A stretch of DNA of 64,000 nucleotides from Epiperipatus broadwayi (Eukaryota; Onychophora; Udeonychophora; Euonychophora; Peripatidae), in NCBI GenBank assembly GCA_028023455.1, contig JAQFVV010000073.1, positions 1,411,001-1,475,000 of the forward strand, given 5' to 3'. A model generated the notes under the pieces. It was not told where the DNA came from. It ran no database searches and worked only from the letters and a program-made list of their open reading frames with translations. Below are positions 24,477 through 35,959 of this stretch, in pieces; the first letter of the stretch is position 1; each line of letters starts with the position of its first letter. Both the position numbers and the translations under genes were made by a program.

Positions 24477-24576
24477 ATTTTTTTTTTCATATGTCAAATG
24501 TGTTGACTGGGAAGTGAACCCAGGCCAGCTGTTTGTAAGGCAACTGTGCTAACCACTAGGCCACCAATGCTTGACA
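24477..24576 (-). repeat. tRNA-Gly-derived SINE copy
   Basis: Read on the minus strand: GTCAAGCATTGG, A box TGGCCTAGTGG, GTTAGCACAGTTGCC, an altered anticodon loop CTTACAA, B box GGTTCACTTCC in an intact T-stem (CCTGGG / CCCAG), CAACACATTTGACATATG and an A10 tail. The same family as 1079-1172. Confidence 0.82.
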
Positions 24577-25540
24577 AAAAAATTTAAATTAAATTTTAGT
24601 ATCATACACATATTAAGTTCATGAATTTCTCAGACCATATTTCAACCATCTATCAGTGCAGAACTTCAGATTTTCTTCTCTCATAATGCATACATTTCAT
24701 GAACAACCTTCATTCCATTAAATATGAAACATGAATCTTCATGCTTTTGTTGATATTTCAATATTTTTATTACAAGCATTCTCTTGCATGATAGATACAG
24801 ATTTCTATATTTTTTTATATTTTGGAAGAATAAATAATGTTTGTCTGCAGGCATATTTTTACACTTTTTTTAGATTTTATCACTACAAGTTTTAACTCCA
24901 CCATTTGATAACCAACAACCAGTACAGTACTTCAAATTAATTTCTCTGATTATGCAGACCCTTCACAAACAAACTTTACTCATAAGTGAAGCAGAGTTAC
25001 CAAAACATTTGACTTTACTAGTGATAAGGTACATATGTATTTATGTGTATGTGTATGGATATATATTTTAGATTTATCCATATCTTTATATATTTTAAAA
25101 AAAAAAACATTTATTTGTATGTGTAGAATGCTCTTTAATATTTCAACCAAGAATTGTCTGTCACCAGAAACTAGATATAAATAGAAGAATATACTTGAAG
25201 TACAGAAAAATTATTTTAGAGCATAGAAATGCATAAAGTCTTTGAAATTTGGATTGCATAATAAAACGACTATCATACTAGAGGCTTCTGCTAATTACAC
25301 AATTTTTCAGTTTTACAAAATATTCATATTGTTTTATTTGCTTCAAAAATATTAATTTAGAATTGCAAAAAAAAAAGTAATTTTACATGTACATCTAAGT
25401 CTATGTATAATTATATAGATACAGGTATTACATTTTAAATTTAGAGTAGAATATTAATTAAATAATTATGCAAAGTATATAAACTAATTGTTAGCTCTAT
25501 TCTAAAGTTAAAAATCAATTTATATTATGTAGAACCATAT
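24577..25540. other. AT-rich DNA, no gene seen
   Basis: Nothing supported. Confidence 0.45.
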
Positions 25541-25939
25541 GTAAGTAGTGGAATTTGAACTCAGGATTTTTTAGCCTATTCATCCTGCACTCCATCTCAA
25601 GCAACCAATACACATGACCGTACACACGTGAAAAAGATGCATGATAACAAATATACATATTTCTTTAAGAACTATCACTGATCAGTTGAGCATAATCATA
25701 ATCTCCCACACATACATACAATGAGTGCTCAGTTTATATTAAGAAGTTCTTCAAACTTTAGTAGATAGGCTTCAATCTTCTCACCCTTTCAACTATTCAA
25801 TTGTCCACTTTATTGAAAAATTGACAATGAAACATCAAAGCCCTTATTGGATTTGATATTATAGTCAAGCCTATGTAGACATTAGTCTATCCACTAAAGT
25901 TTAAAAAAATTGCTATCTTATTATAAACTGAGCACTGAT

Positions 25940-25971
<32 letters not shown>

Positions 25972-26060
25972 GGAGATTATGATACTGATAAGTGCTGATT
26001 CTACACAAAATATGGATATTGGAAATTATGTATCTTTTTCACTTTTGTATGGTCATATAT
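25541..26060. mobile_element. GAACCCAGA hairpin family, diverged two-arm copy
   Basis: Left arm GGAATTTGAACTCAGGATTT, CACATGACCGTACACACGTG, ATAATCTCCCACACATACAT and GCTCAGTTTATATTAAGA; right arm ATAAACTGAGCACTGATTAT, TGGGAGATTATGATAC and CTTTTTCACTTTTGTATGGTC. The terminal ~60 bp of the right arm is lost. A mixed (AT)n(GT)n run has expanded in the right arm. Confidence 0.75.
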
Positions 26061-26172
26061 AAGAAGCAATCAGTATAAGCAAGTTATATACGGCCTTAGA
26101 ACTTTTCATATATTTGACAAATATTACATATTAATGTAACTATTAAATAATTAAATGTGTAGTTTATATATG

Positions 26173-26710
26173 TAATGATCAGATATTTTACAGTAATATC
26201 TCCACACTAAACTCTAATATATTTATTTCTATACTTAGCACTTTCGAAGGAAAGATACCTTCATTTTCAAAGCTGTAGATAGCTCTAATACCAATGTTCA
26301 TTTATTTATTTATTTATTTAATTCAACAGATGCAAAATTATTCAAATCAGGTCTGCCATTTTTTTGAGATTGCGTAAAACGTGTCTCTTTTATTTAACGA
26401 GTCTGCGTCTAAATTAATGAAGTAGGCCTCCTTAATTTCTCATGTTGCTCACTGTACATCACGTGTGGATTGTCCGGTATACATGGGTGACCTGTAGTGG
26501 CTTTGTGTTGTGCAAAGATGGAAGAGTGGGGAGGATCTGTGAGCGCCTTATTGTACACGTATTTATGTTGTAGCGACCTTGTGTGGACCGAAGCTTTCGT
26601 CTCCCCATAATATGAAGCATGACAATTGTTTTCTGGACATCATTCCTTCGAAAGTGCTAAGTATAGAATAAATATATGTGGAGATATTACCGTAAAATAT
26701 CTGATCATTA
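26173..26710. mobile_element. TIR element with GC-richer interior
   Basis: Ends TAATGATCAGATATTTTAC and its inverse, with arms of ~75 bp (26173-26250 and 26642-26710). They share AGTAATATCTCCACA, TATACTTAGCACTTTCGAAG and GA. The ~390 bp interior is clearly richer in G+C than its surroundings and has several CG steps (CACGTGTGG, GTCCGGTATAC, GTAGCGACCTTG) but no sustained ORF. It includes a short (ATTT)n run. A non-autonomous DNA transposon is likely. Confidence 0.8.
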
Positions 26711-29137
26711 AATATTAACGTAATTTGCACACACATATAGAAATATTATTTTTGTCTATATGAAGTCGCATATAGATGCTCATTTTATGTTAATTTTAAT
26801 TTGAAGATAAAATAGCTATTTTTCTGCTTTCTCTCTGCTATGAAGCAAAAATGATTTTTCAATATTATGTTGTTTTTTTCATTTTTGATTTTTACTAACT
26901 TTTGCTCATCCACTTGGATTTTAGGGCATTCTGCTATATTTAATTGTTTGAATATTTTGCTTTTTTTACTTCTTTGCAAAATATCAAATTTATGAAAAGT
27001 TATCTTAATAATAAGTGTTCCCCAATTTTTATTTGCACAAACGTTCTCGTTATCTGTTGAATTTCAACAAATTTTTATTTAATTGAGATTGTCAGAAATA
27101 TTTCACTCAAAATTGTTTGAAGTGTTTTCTTGGATCCATTTTTGGATTGTAACAAACTTGCTTCTCATATATTTTGATGATGTTTTTGAATTATTAAGTT
27201 TATTATATTCGTCGTTTTAAGATAGAAGGAGAAAATTGTATTATGTAGAATTTATTAAGTTCAAAAATGTTTGTAGTATCTCATTTTAATTGGATAAATT
27301 ACTATTGAAAGAAAAAATAATGGTGGAGTATTTAATTTATTGCCTCTTTTTTAAAACAATTTTTTTTCCTTCAAATTTTAATGACTTCATAATTGCATTA
27401 ATCAGTAATATAATAACTTTATTTTTTAATTTATCATATAAAAGTTTATTTATTTTATTAGATAACTTTTTTAATACTGCAAATTCTTTTATCTCTTAAA
27501 AGTTTATTGTGAGAAAAGTAATACTAACCCTTGGGTGTTTTTGGTAATAACTATGAAAATATAGATAGATATGATTGATATTAGGATCGTTAATACATCC
27601 ACTTTAGGCTATTGGTTAATGGAAATTATTTATATATATTACAAAATGTTATTGCAAAATATTTTTTATTTTTATTAAAATAATTTATAAATTTAATGTT
27701 GTTGGATTTAAAGTGAAATCTGCTTTTATATTAAATAGGGAAAAACTAAAGGAAATGAGCAGGATAAATTTTTATTGTTTACTTCATACAAACTTTTTGA
27801 ATATTACAAAATATTATTATAAAATAATTGACTTATCTACACCATAGACATATTTATGGTAAATATTAATTTTTAATTGGTGCAACCTATATTGTGAACA
27901 TTGTTTTATTTTTAATATGCGTTCATAAATATGTTTTATTATTTATGACTGATAAGATAATATTATATGTAATATTCTTATTCTCTCAAAGACAGGAATT
28001 AATGATCAAAATTTCAAGAATTCTAAAATAGCAGATTGTGAATTTAGGTTTCCATTCAGTGATGGTTATAAATTTAACAGTTTACAACTGTAGATTTCTT
28101 ATGTGAATTGAAAAATAAATATTGCACTTTAAATGGAATATTATCAAAATTTTTGAAGAAAAAATTCGAAGAAACATTTGATTGGATAAGTGAAAGCATA
28201 CTTTACTTTAGAAGAATAATTATTAAAAATGCAAGTGATCATTATAAATAAAAAATGAAAGATCAATATTGTAAAGATCCATTGTATGTTAAAAAGAGTA
28301 ACAATATTAGCAAGATCAGTACTAACAATATTGCATTTATGTATAAAGTCTTTAGTCTTTTAAAGCCTTGACTTAATTTCAAACACCTTTATACCAGCTT
28401 TATATGTGTGTGTGCATGTGCGCGCGTGTAAATTTATAAATAATAATAGTATATTTAAACTTATAAAATAACTTTCATATTTTATTTAGATTTTTTTTTA
28501 AATGGTTGAATAATTTTTGGTCTATATAGTGCTTCAGTGAACAAAATTTATAAATGTCAATTTTTGTAAATATTTTTTATGAATATGCTTGCTTCATTAC
28601 TCTGACTTAAGTATATGGTTACATCATTGAAAAAATTTGCAATATTTGTGTAACATTAAGGAAATAATAAGAATTATAAAAAATCATATGATTCTATAAT
28701 CATCTTTAAAAGAATTGACTATGGAGTTTTTGAAAATGTAATGACTAAAATTTATATTATTGAAAGTAAAAAATAAAATTTATTTAAAAACAAACAAATA
28801 ATAGGATTTTATTATCATCTTTGTGGTTTTAATACAATGACATAGAAATGGATTCAAGAAGTGAAGATTTTTAAATTGAAACTCAACTTTTTTTTATTTC
28901 TAATGCTCAAACATTATATAATCTCCTGAGAAGTTGACCACAAGACTGATTTTATTATGTCAATGCGGGCTAAAGATTTGTTTTATAATTTTCAGCCCAT
29001 AGCTTCTTTTTTTATATATTATCCATCTCTTATATAGTCTTTTTCCTGATCTCAAAATCTTAGAACTTTAATTGTTTATCTATCACCATCTTGTTTAAAA
29101 ACACTTCAACCTCAGCTGCATTATATTCTCTTAATGT
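26711..29137. other. AT-rich DNA, no gene seen
   Basis: Short frames at 26785-26979 (minus) and 27290-27499 (plus) lack recognisable content. A GT/GC-rich dinucleotide patch lies near 28405-28430. Confidence 0.4.
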
Positions 29138-29151
29138 TTTTAATGGTGTTA

Positions 29152-29193
<42 letters not shown>

Positions 29194-29208
29194 TAACACC
29201 ATTAAAAA
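29138..29208. repeat. (AT)n cored perfect hairpin
   Basis: TTTTAATGGTGTTATTAAT and its exact inverse enclose an (AT)n run, so the whole ~70 bp is a perfect palindrome. Confidence 0.9.
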
Positions 29209-29225
29209 TGTGATATATAAATGTG

Positions 29226-29228
<3 letters not shown>

Positions 29229-29263
<35 letters not shown>
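29229..29263. repeat. (AT)n microsatellite
   Basis: Second AT run, about 17 units, 20 bp after the hairpin. Confidence 0.95.
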
Positions 29264-29265
<2 letters not shown>

Positions 29266-30039
29266 TCACATTTGATTTCTTCTTGTTTATTTTAAAATAA
29301 TATCCATGTTTTTTCACTGGACATATATAATTTATCTTTCATTTCTTCTTGTTTACTTTAACATAAACTCAAATTCTTCAATGGTTTATGGTCTCTATTG
29401 TAACTATAATAAAACTTATGCTATTTGCAATAGTTATATTACAAAACTGCTGAGAAAAATATATATATTTAATAAAAACTCATGTGAACTGTTTAATAAA
29501 TATACAAACTGCCATTTGCATGTGTGTGTGCATTTGTGTGTTACTTGAGTATCCTGCATAAAAAATTAAAAAAGATTAATTTATGAATTTGGTCATATTT
29601 TATAAACTTACTTTGCAATATGTGAAATAATAATAATGAATACATTATAAAGAAAGATGAGAAAATGCTTTTGATACACAAAGGAATTCTGAAATTTGAA
29701 TTGCATAGTTTATAGAAATCCAAAGCATTTTTTGAAGTATTTTAATTTGCCTATTTTAAATTTGATTTTAAATAAAATTCCCACATTTTTATAGTAAATC
29801 TGTTGGTGGAATTGAAAATAATATTAAAATTTTGAAATTAATAAAAATAAGTAAATTATTGAGCTATAATTAAAGGTTGGCAATAAAATCTCCTTCTTCC
29901 TATGTTATAAAATATAAATAAAAAGCAAAGAGAAAAACTATTTTTTCTCTTCTTTTATTTCACTTATTTATGCATAAAATCATGTTATAATAGAAATAAA
30001 ATTTACATCCACATGTTTCAAAGAGAGAAAAAGAGGATT
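29264..30039. other. AT-rich DNA, no gene seen
   Basis: Nothing supported. Confidence 0.4.
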
Positions 30040-30560
30040 TTTTTAAAAAATATAATGTTGTAATGATGAAATGGTCATATTTTTCCTAGATGGTAATGCA
30101 TATATTGTTTGAAAATGTTGTTTGAACAGCATCAAATAGGTATAAATAGGTTGGACACAAGAAACTAGGCATTCTAATTCAAAATGTCCAGCATTCTCAA
30201 TTTCATATTGCTTTGAATTCCAGTGCAGTCTACTTTTGAAGCAGTATGCAGTGATACATGCCAAAAAAAGAAATAACCTAACCACTGATTAAAAATGTTT
30301 TTCACTGTAACTTGGATAGCCATTTTATGGACTGTTTTTAAAGTAATTTTTGAATACTCTGGTCCTAACAGCTAGTATGATACCTTTATCTAATAGAAGA
30401 CTTTCTGTAATGTGTGACTAGGCAAAAGAAAAACCACACCAGTCAAAATACCCAGAAAATGCACTCAGATTCAGAAACTGATACAGATGTTTGCAAACCA
30501 GCCAGCAGCAAATAAAGCAACAGACAGTGTCATATCAATTACTCAAGACCTTCTGATATT
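30040..30560. other. Unexplained higher-complexity tract
   Basis: Base composition is more even than in the flanks and simple runs are rare. A minus-strand frame of 80 codons (30043-30285) is open but shows no motif I know. Other frames are interrupted. It could be an old transposon body or a non-coding exon. Confidence 0.3.
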
Positions 30561-30819
30561 ATCCCTTATATAATATTACCAGTACTTCCATATTTATTCT
30601 CTAAAATCACCAATGTCCAAGGAAAAGAACTACAATCATCAGAGGAATGAATGAGAACAACCTTAAAATATTACAAAAATAATATCTGCAAAAACCATAG
30701 TTTGGAACTGTTTCAATATTTAATGTGATAAGAACTTATTGTTATAGTTACTATAATGCCTTAAACTTAAATTTAAAATATTTTTTACTATTATGATATT
30801 TAAGTTTTTGTGCATGTGT

Positions 30820-31517
30820 TTAAATTAGAATTACTCGGAGCAAAAGATGAAAAAATTTCCACACACAATATATATTTAAATTATAATTTTTTATAAATGT
30901 TTTTTGTAGTTTTAACCATTTTTAAAAATAATATACAAATACAGATAAAAAGTGAAAAAATAAGATGTAAAAAAAATATTTTTTTTTAAATAATGCTTTT
31001 ATGTAAGTAGCTGATCAAAAACTATAAAATAACAAAGTAATTCCCTATTGGTTAATTTGTCATTCGTGAAAAATTTCAGAGATCTCAAGAATCTAGACTT
31101 GTCACAAAACAATTGGAAATTGCAATAATATTGTCATTTCATAGAAGCATTTGAGGCTCAAATAAATCATAATAATCAAAGAGCCTCAAATACTTTCTTG
31201 AAATGACAATAGTTCCACAATTTCCAATTGTTTTATAACAGTCTAGATTCTTAAAATTTCTAATATTTTCCAATAATGGCAAATTAACCAAGAGGGAATT
31301 ACATTTTTTTTTTGTACTTTTTAATCAGCTATTTATGCAAAAGCATTATCTTTTAAAAAACTTTTTTTTACATCTTATTTTTTTACTTTTTAATTATATT
31401 TATATATTCTTTTAAAAAATGATTAATACTGTTAAAAAATCTGACAAAAAATATAATTTAAGTATATAATGTGTGTGATTTTTTTTTAATCTCTTGCTCT
31501 GAATGATTCTAATTTAA
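30820..31517. mobile_element. 690-bp palindromic element flanked by TTAA
   Basis: Inverted arms of ~340 bp meet near 31167. The left end is ATTAGAATTACTCGGAGCA and the inverted right end is ATTAGAATCATTCAGAGCA. Inner blocks include AAAAATAAGATGTAAAAAAA, AATGCTTTT, GTAATTCCCT, TTGGTTAATTTG, AGAATCTAGAC, AAAACAATTGGAAATTG and ATTTGAGGCTC. TTAA lies directly outside both ends (30820-30823 and 31514-31517), as in piggyBac-type insertion. The ends do not show the usual piggyBac terminal bases and there is no transposase. Confidence 0.82.
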
Positions 31518-31917
31518 TCCACAACGTATTTGTTCTTTCCTAGAATCAGTTTTAAAATAATTAATATAAAAAATACATATATCTGATACATGGTCTGTAA
31601 TGCAGTAGCATCATAGACACTAGAATGTTAGTTCTAATAAGCAGAAGCACAACTAAAAAGAACACTGTTTTTTTTTTACTTTTATAAATATGTAATATAT
31701 ATAGTTATAAGTAATTCTTTATACTATTAATTGTAATCCTATTGCAGGTTTTATTGTCATTCTTGTTATGATTTTATTATATTTTGTAATGGACATTCAA
31801 TCCATCCTGATCACAGAGGGTGCCACCAGAGAACTATGTATGGACAGCAAGGGAGGCAATTCAATGAGAAATGGGATGGTCAAGTTTTCATATGAGAGAT
31901 GCAAAAAGTAAAATAAA
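31518..31917. other. Leader to LINE fragment
   Basis: The last ~120 bp (from about 31790) is less AT-rich and may be LINE sequence upstream of the recognisable frame. No motif identified. Confidence 0.35.
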
Positions 31918-32604
31918 ATGTTTGGTAGATTGAAGTTTATGGATAATAAAAGAATAGCCAAAATAGTATTTCATTGGGTTATGAGTAAAGGGCAGGCAAT
32001 GAGATGGGTGAGAAAGGTAATGTGGTATGCAAAAAATTTGGATAAAGAATTTATATCAGTATATTTGTACAAAATATGGAATGATTGTGTTAGGAGGATT
32101 GTTGAGTGTTATAGTGGTAAGTAATGGGATAAAAGAATAAATTTATTAATAAAGAATAGAGAGTTAGAGAGATGGAGAACTAGTATGGAGAGTAAAAAGA
32201 GTTTAAATATGTATAGAAATAAACAGAATATTAGGTGCTAGTTAATACATGATAATAGTAAGGAAGGTAGTTTATTGTTTAAGGCTCGAACAGAATCTTT
32301 AGCAACAACAGAATATACATGTAAATGGAAAAATATGGGTGATTTAGTCTGTAAATTATGTAAGGAAGAAATAGAAAATATTAGGCATCTGTTAATTGAA
32401 TGTAAATGCTTGAAAACAGAAAGGGCACATATAATGAAGTTATGGAAGAATAAATATGAAAAAAGTGATTATACAGAAAGTGGATTATTGGTTTTTATGC
32501 TGGGTTTGGAAAAAGATAAGGGGGATTTAGATATAAAGGCCATAGAGTTGACAAAGATTATGTTGTGGAAATGGGATGGAGCAGAATATGGGAAAACTTA
32601 GACT
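31918..32604 (+). pseudogene. LINE ORF2 C-terminal region with zinc finger
   Basis: One frame runs through the whole interval, broken only by a TAA at about 32122 and a stop near 32240. The pieces at 31918-32124 and 32275-32601 therefore belong to a single former protein of ~228 residues. The first part is basic and aromatic-rich. The second holds TCKWKNMGDLVCKLCKEE followed by IENIRHLLIECKCL, that is Cys-x2-Cys...His-x4-Cys, the zinc finger found at the C-terminus of many non-LTR retrotransposon reverse transcriptases. No RT or endonuclease domain lies upstream, as expected of a 5'-truncated copy. Downstream is the family's 3' sequence. Not functional. Confidence 0.75.
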
Positions 32605-32710
32605 GGGGGATGTAAAATTAAGTAGCTAACAGGTTTCTCTAGGCATAATTGCTGAGAGATTCTTGACTTCGTTTAAGAAGAAGCTACAGTACATCACATC
32701 ACATGAAAAA
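32605..32710 (+). mobile_element. LINE 3'-untranslated region, short
   Basis: Contains TTGACTTCGTTTAAGAAGAA and GCTACAGTACATCACATCAC, matching the start of the 3' UTR copy at 11.1 kb, then diverges. Confidence 0.65.
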
Positions 32711-32862
32711 TTCATTTACTGTGAATAAAATGGATGAGGATGATGGTTTGTGCTGACTAGATTCAGGAAGAAACATGAGATCTTAAATATTGTTTAGACA
32801 ATTGAGAAATAAAAGCACTAAGACAAACATCAGCCAAATTAAGTTTAAACACATTTTAAAAT

Positions 32863-32868
32863 TTTATT
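32863..32868 (-). promoter_or_regulatory. Polyadenylation signal AATAAA
   Basis: AATAAA on the minus strand, about 120 nt downstream of the stop codon of the exon at 32989-33191. Such hexamers are common by chance in AT-rich DNA, so this is supportive only. Confidence 0.3.
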
Positions 32869-32988
32869 TAAGAGAGATATAAATTATAAAATAAAGTTTA
32901 TAACACAACAAATAGTATTATCTCAGGTGTGTACCAGAAAAAATAAAATTCAATGCTCTGGCAGACAAACTAATTTTCTAATAGTGAA

Positions 32989-33191
32989 TTATAAAGGGAG
33001 GAAACAATTTCTTTCAGCTGAGATTTCTCCAACAACATGGGTTTTCCCATTCACAGATACAAAAACAATACGTTCTTGAAATAAATCAATGAAACCAGTG
33101 CCAGCGAACACTTCGAACACTTCATGGCCCGGAAAATGTGTCAGGACCAAGATGTCATATTGCTGGTAGAAGCTGAATCTTCTACTACATT
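32989..33191 (-). CDS. Candidate terminal exon of an unrecognised protein
   Basis: Minus strand, 66 residues ending in TAA. The frame contains CSRRFSFYQQYDILVLTHFP, then GHEVFEVFAGTGFIDLF, QERIVFVSVNGKTHVV and GEIS. Composition is balanced, with mixed hydrophobic and polar residues, few Lys/Asn/Ile homopolymers, and a base content well above the local GC. All of this suggests real coding history. A splice-acceptor-like TTTGCCTAG precedes it, which would make the exon start in mid-codon. A paralogous segment lies 0.55 kb upstream at 33746-33889. I do not recognise the family and assign no function. No upstream exon was found within the window. Confidence 0.45.
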
Positions 33192-33745
33192 CTAGGCAAA
33201 GTTGATTGATTTACCCCAAGAACAAAAGAAAAATATGATTAATACATCGGAGTATAAATTATAAAATGGGAGGAAATTTACAACTTAGAAAACACTCTAA
33301 AATAAATGATTTCTAATTAATAAAATATTAAACCTAGGATGAAAGGAAAACTGACATTTAAAACTGGTGAATCCACAACCAAACAATTGGACAAAATTAA
33401 TCTGATAATGATAATTAGAGGTCTCAGTGGGAGACAAGTAAATAATTAGAAAACCAGTTATGACTGTCCAAGCATTTCAAGAAAGTGAATTACAAATAAA
33501 CTTATAAATCAAGTTCTGAGTACAAGCTCTGATAAAATTTAAAGCCACATTTAAAGACAAAATAAATCTAGCAAGCAAATATAAATGCTGACCAAGATTT
33601 TTTATAAGTTAGTTTATCAGAGAGTGCATATGTGCAGAAAATATTAAAACATTAAATGCTTTAGCAGAAAGGTTTCTTTCACAATAATTTATAAAAGGGA
33701 ATTAATATTATCTTCCTGCTGGTGACTTATAAAAGAACAACAATC
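33192..33745. other. Spacer between the paired exon-like segments
   Basis: AT-rich. The part next to the second segment (33650-33745) aligns with the part next to the first (32950-32990), both containing AATGCT.TRGCAGA and TTATAAARGG. The duplication therefore extends beyond the coding parts. Confidence 0.5.
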
Positions 33746-33889
33746 CTAGTTTCCTGATTCAGAGATATATGAAAATATACGGTCTTGCAGGAAATCTACA
33801 AAATGGCACCAGTGAGTATTTCTTGCCCCAGAATAATGCATCGAGACAAGAATATCATATGCCGGTAGGACAGACCTCCGATATACTAT
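33746..33889 (-). pseudogene. Paralogous copy of the terminal exon, truncated
   Basis: Minus strand, 47 codons then TAG. The frame reads IVYRRSVLPAYDILVSMHYS, later HFVDFLQDRIFSYISESGN. It lines up with the exon at 32989-33191 as YRR/SRR, YDILV/YDILV, H(F/Y), F(V/I)D(F/L)(L/F)Q(D/E)RI and the final S..G. The TAG falls where the other copy continues with KTHVV. Past the TAG the frame stays open for about 22 codons to the matching TTATAA, so the stop looks like a later mutation. The acceptor-like TTTAAAG is poorer and in a different phase. Confidence 0.45.
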
Positions 33890-34330
33890 CTTTAAAGTAA
33901 TTCGGGATCAATTTATGTGCAAGACAAATGAAAAATATGATTATGATCTTATGTAATCCAGAAAATAAAAAATCTCTACCTACAGAAAACCAGAACAATA
34001 AACATGATAAAATCACTAACCAAAAGATTTTGCAGTTTGCAAAAAGTGCAAACACAGTAATTTAACTCAATAAGTGGATAATGAAATAAATACAGATGAG
34101 CCAATTTAAAATTACACAAGACTGCTAAAGCATTTATAGAAAGTTAGGCATATAATTACAGATATATTATTCATATAAAAATACAAACTCACTAGACACT
34201 CTCCAATAAATAAAATTGAAAGCAAACATGGAATCTTAAAACTAAGATTCCAAGACACATTATTAATACAATGAAAAGCAAATACAGTGAATAAATAGAA
34301 AGTTAAATAATTATGAAGACTACAAATTTA
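33890..34330. other. AT-rich DNA, no gene seen
   Basis: Includes an AAGCATTTATAGAAAG block that could be a third, worn edge of the ~720 bp duplication. No further exon recognised. Confidence 0.4.
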
Positions 34331-34831
34331 TTAGATTGAGCAGAGATTTAACTAAAAGAATTTACCCTGGTAAGAATAAAAGAAAATATTTATCTTATGG
34401 TAAAGCAAAGTTTGTGTAGTTTCCAAGAGTGTGCACTTTTGTTTAAGTTCATAGTGGCAAGGGTCAAGGCATATAGGGGAATCCGGTTTATTTTACTCCT
34501 TTATAGCATGACTGAAGAAGGGTTGGCAGTCATGGGCCCATCTTGGTTTAAATTAGCCATGCATCTGGACAGTTACAAAATGTACAGTAGTATTTTTGAC
34601 ATTTTGGGGAAAGCAAAATGGTTTTAAGAAATTAAATGTCCGATCTGCTAACAATATGATACAAATGTTGAAGGAGTCACTTGGACTAGCTTGTTGCAGC
34701 CAAGAATAAAAACTATTGTCCCAAAATTTGCAGGTTTATTTGTACCATACTACATTTCCCATGAAAACTTTTTTTGTTGTCAAATTCTACACCTTAGGGC
34801 AGGGCAAATCTCAATCTCCTGCTCAATCTAA
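34331..34831. mobile_element. ~500-bp element with 18-bp TIRs
   Basis: Starts TTAGATTGAGCAGAGATT and ends with the inverse of TTAGATTGAGCAGGAGATT, one indel apart. The interior is more GC-rich than its flanks (for example GGGTTGGCAGTCATGGGCCC). The open frame at 34397-34627 has no recognised domain. Short TIRs and a unique interior suggest a non-autonomous DNA transposon. Confidence 0.65.
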
Positions 34832-35959
34832 TGAGGAATTCTAACAAGGTATTATTTTAAACAAAAACAACAACACAAATTTAAATCTCCACTTTTATAA
34901 TGAACTTAGAAATGATTAAAATAAAAAAGACAGGAATGTAATTAACAAGCTTGCTTGCTTTTAATCAAATTGATTAAAATTAAGCGGTGAAAGAAAATTA
35001 TTTTAAAATCAATTCTATAAAAAAAATTTAAATGACCTATTTTAAATATAAATGAGTATGTGAAAATACACATACTCTTGTAACCAATTTTTTTTTTTTT
35101 TTAAGAAAAAAAAAATAGCTTTATGCTTTAAATTTAATAAAACCAAAAGTTAGTTCTACTTTTGAAAATGGTCTTTGAAATGGATACTATCTGGTTCAAT
35201 ATATATATAAAGAAAAAACCAAGTTTTATATATGTAAAACCTGCTATCGCTTGTATTGATGATCAATAGATGGAGCAAAATGAAAGAGACAGTGAATATT
35301 GACTCTGATGTTTATGTAAACAGAATACGCTTGTTTGGAGGTCTTGGTAAAGCTCCATCTATATATATATAACATTAAAACATTTAAACAATAAAATCCT
35401 TTAAAACTTAAAAATTATAATTTAATAATAAGATGTGAATATTAAAAAATATGCATTTTAACAGACAGATTCTAAATTTTAAATATCCTGTGATTGTCTA
35501 CTAAATAAAAATATTTATGTATTGGCTTTTTAATTAATTTAATTAAGTAAGTAAATCAATATTAAAAAGTTTTTATTCTATAAATGTAATGTTTTCATCA
35601 GATATATTTTTTTTTGTTTTAATTAATTTTCATAATGAAATCAAAAATTAATAAAATTTTATTCCACAAAAGTAATATTACCATTGCCTCAATTATTAAG
35701 GAGGTTTCTTGGGAAACATAAGGATGTAAATTCGTTTCTAAACAAGACCAGATTTTTTTTATAATTAATTTCAAAATATGGACATACTGACAGAAACACA
35801 AACAAGGCAAGTTAATATAAATGTATTAAAATAAGGATGATATCATAAAATATATCGAATCATTCTTTAAAGAACTAGTTAATAATAAAGAACAAAAAAG
35901 TAAATTATATCATGAAGTATGTGCAAAAATTCTACAAATTAAAAAAAAAAAAAATAGCT
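34832..35959. other. AT-rich DNA with a small inverted repeat
   Basis: Near 35265-35360 AGATGGAGC and GCTCCATCT face each other across ~80 bp. A related GATCACTAGATGGAGTTTAT occurs near 44750, so this may be a minor repeat family. No gene. Confidence 0.4.

Noticed and set aside
34397-34627. 76-codon plus-strand frame as a gene
   Set aside because: Lies within a TIR element, has no recognised domain, and length is within chance for a locally GC-richer patch.
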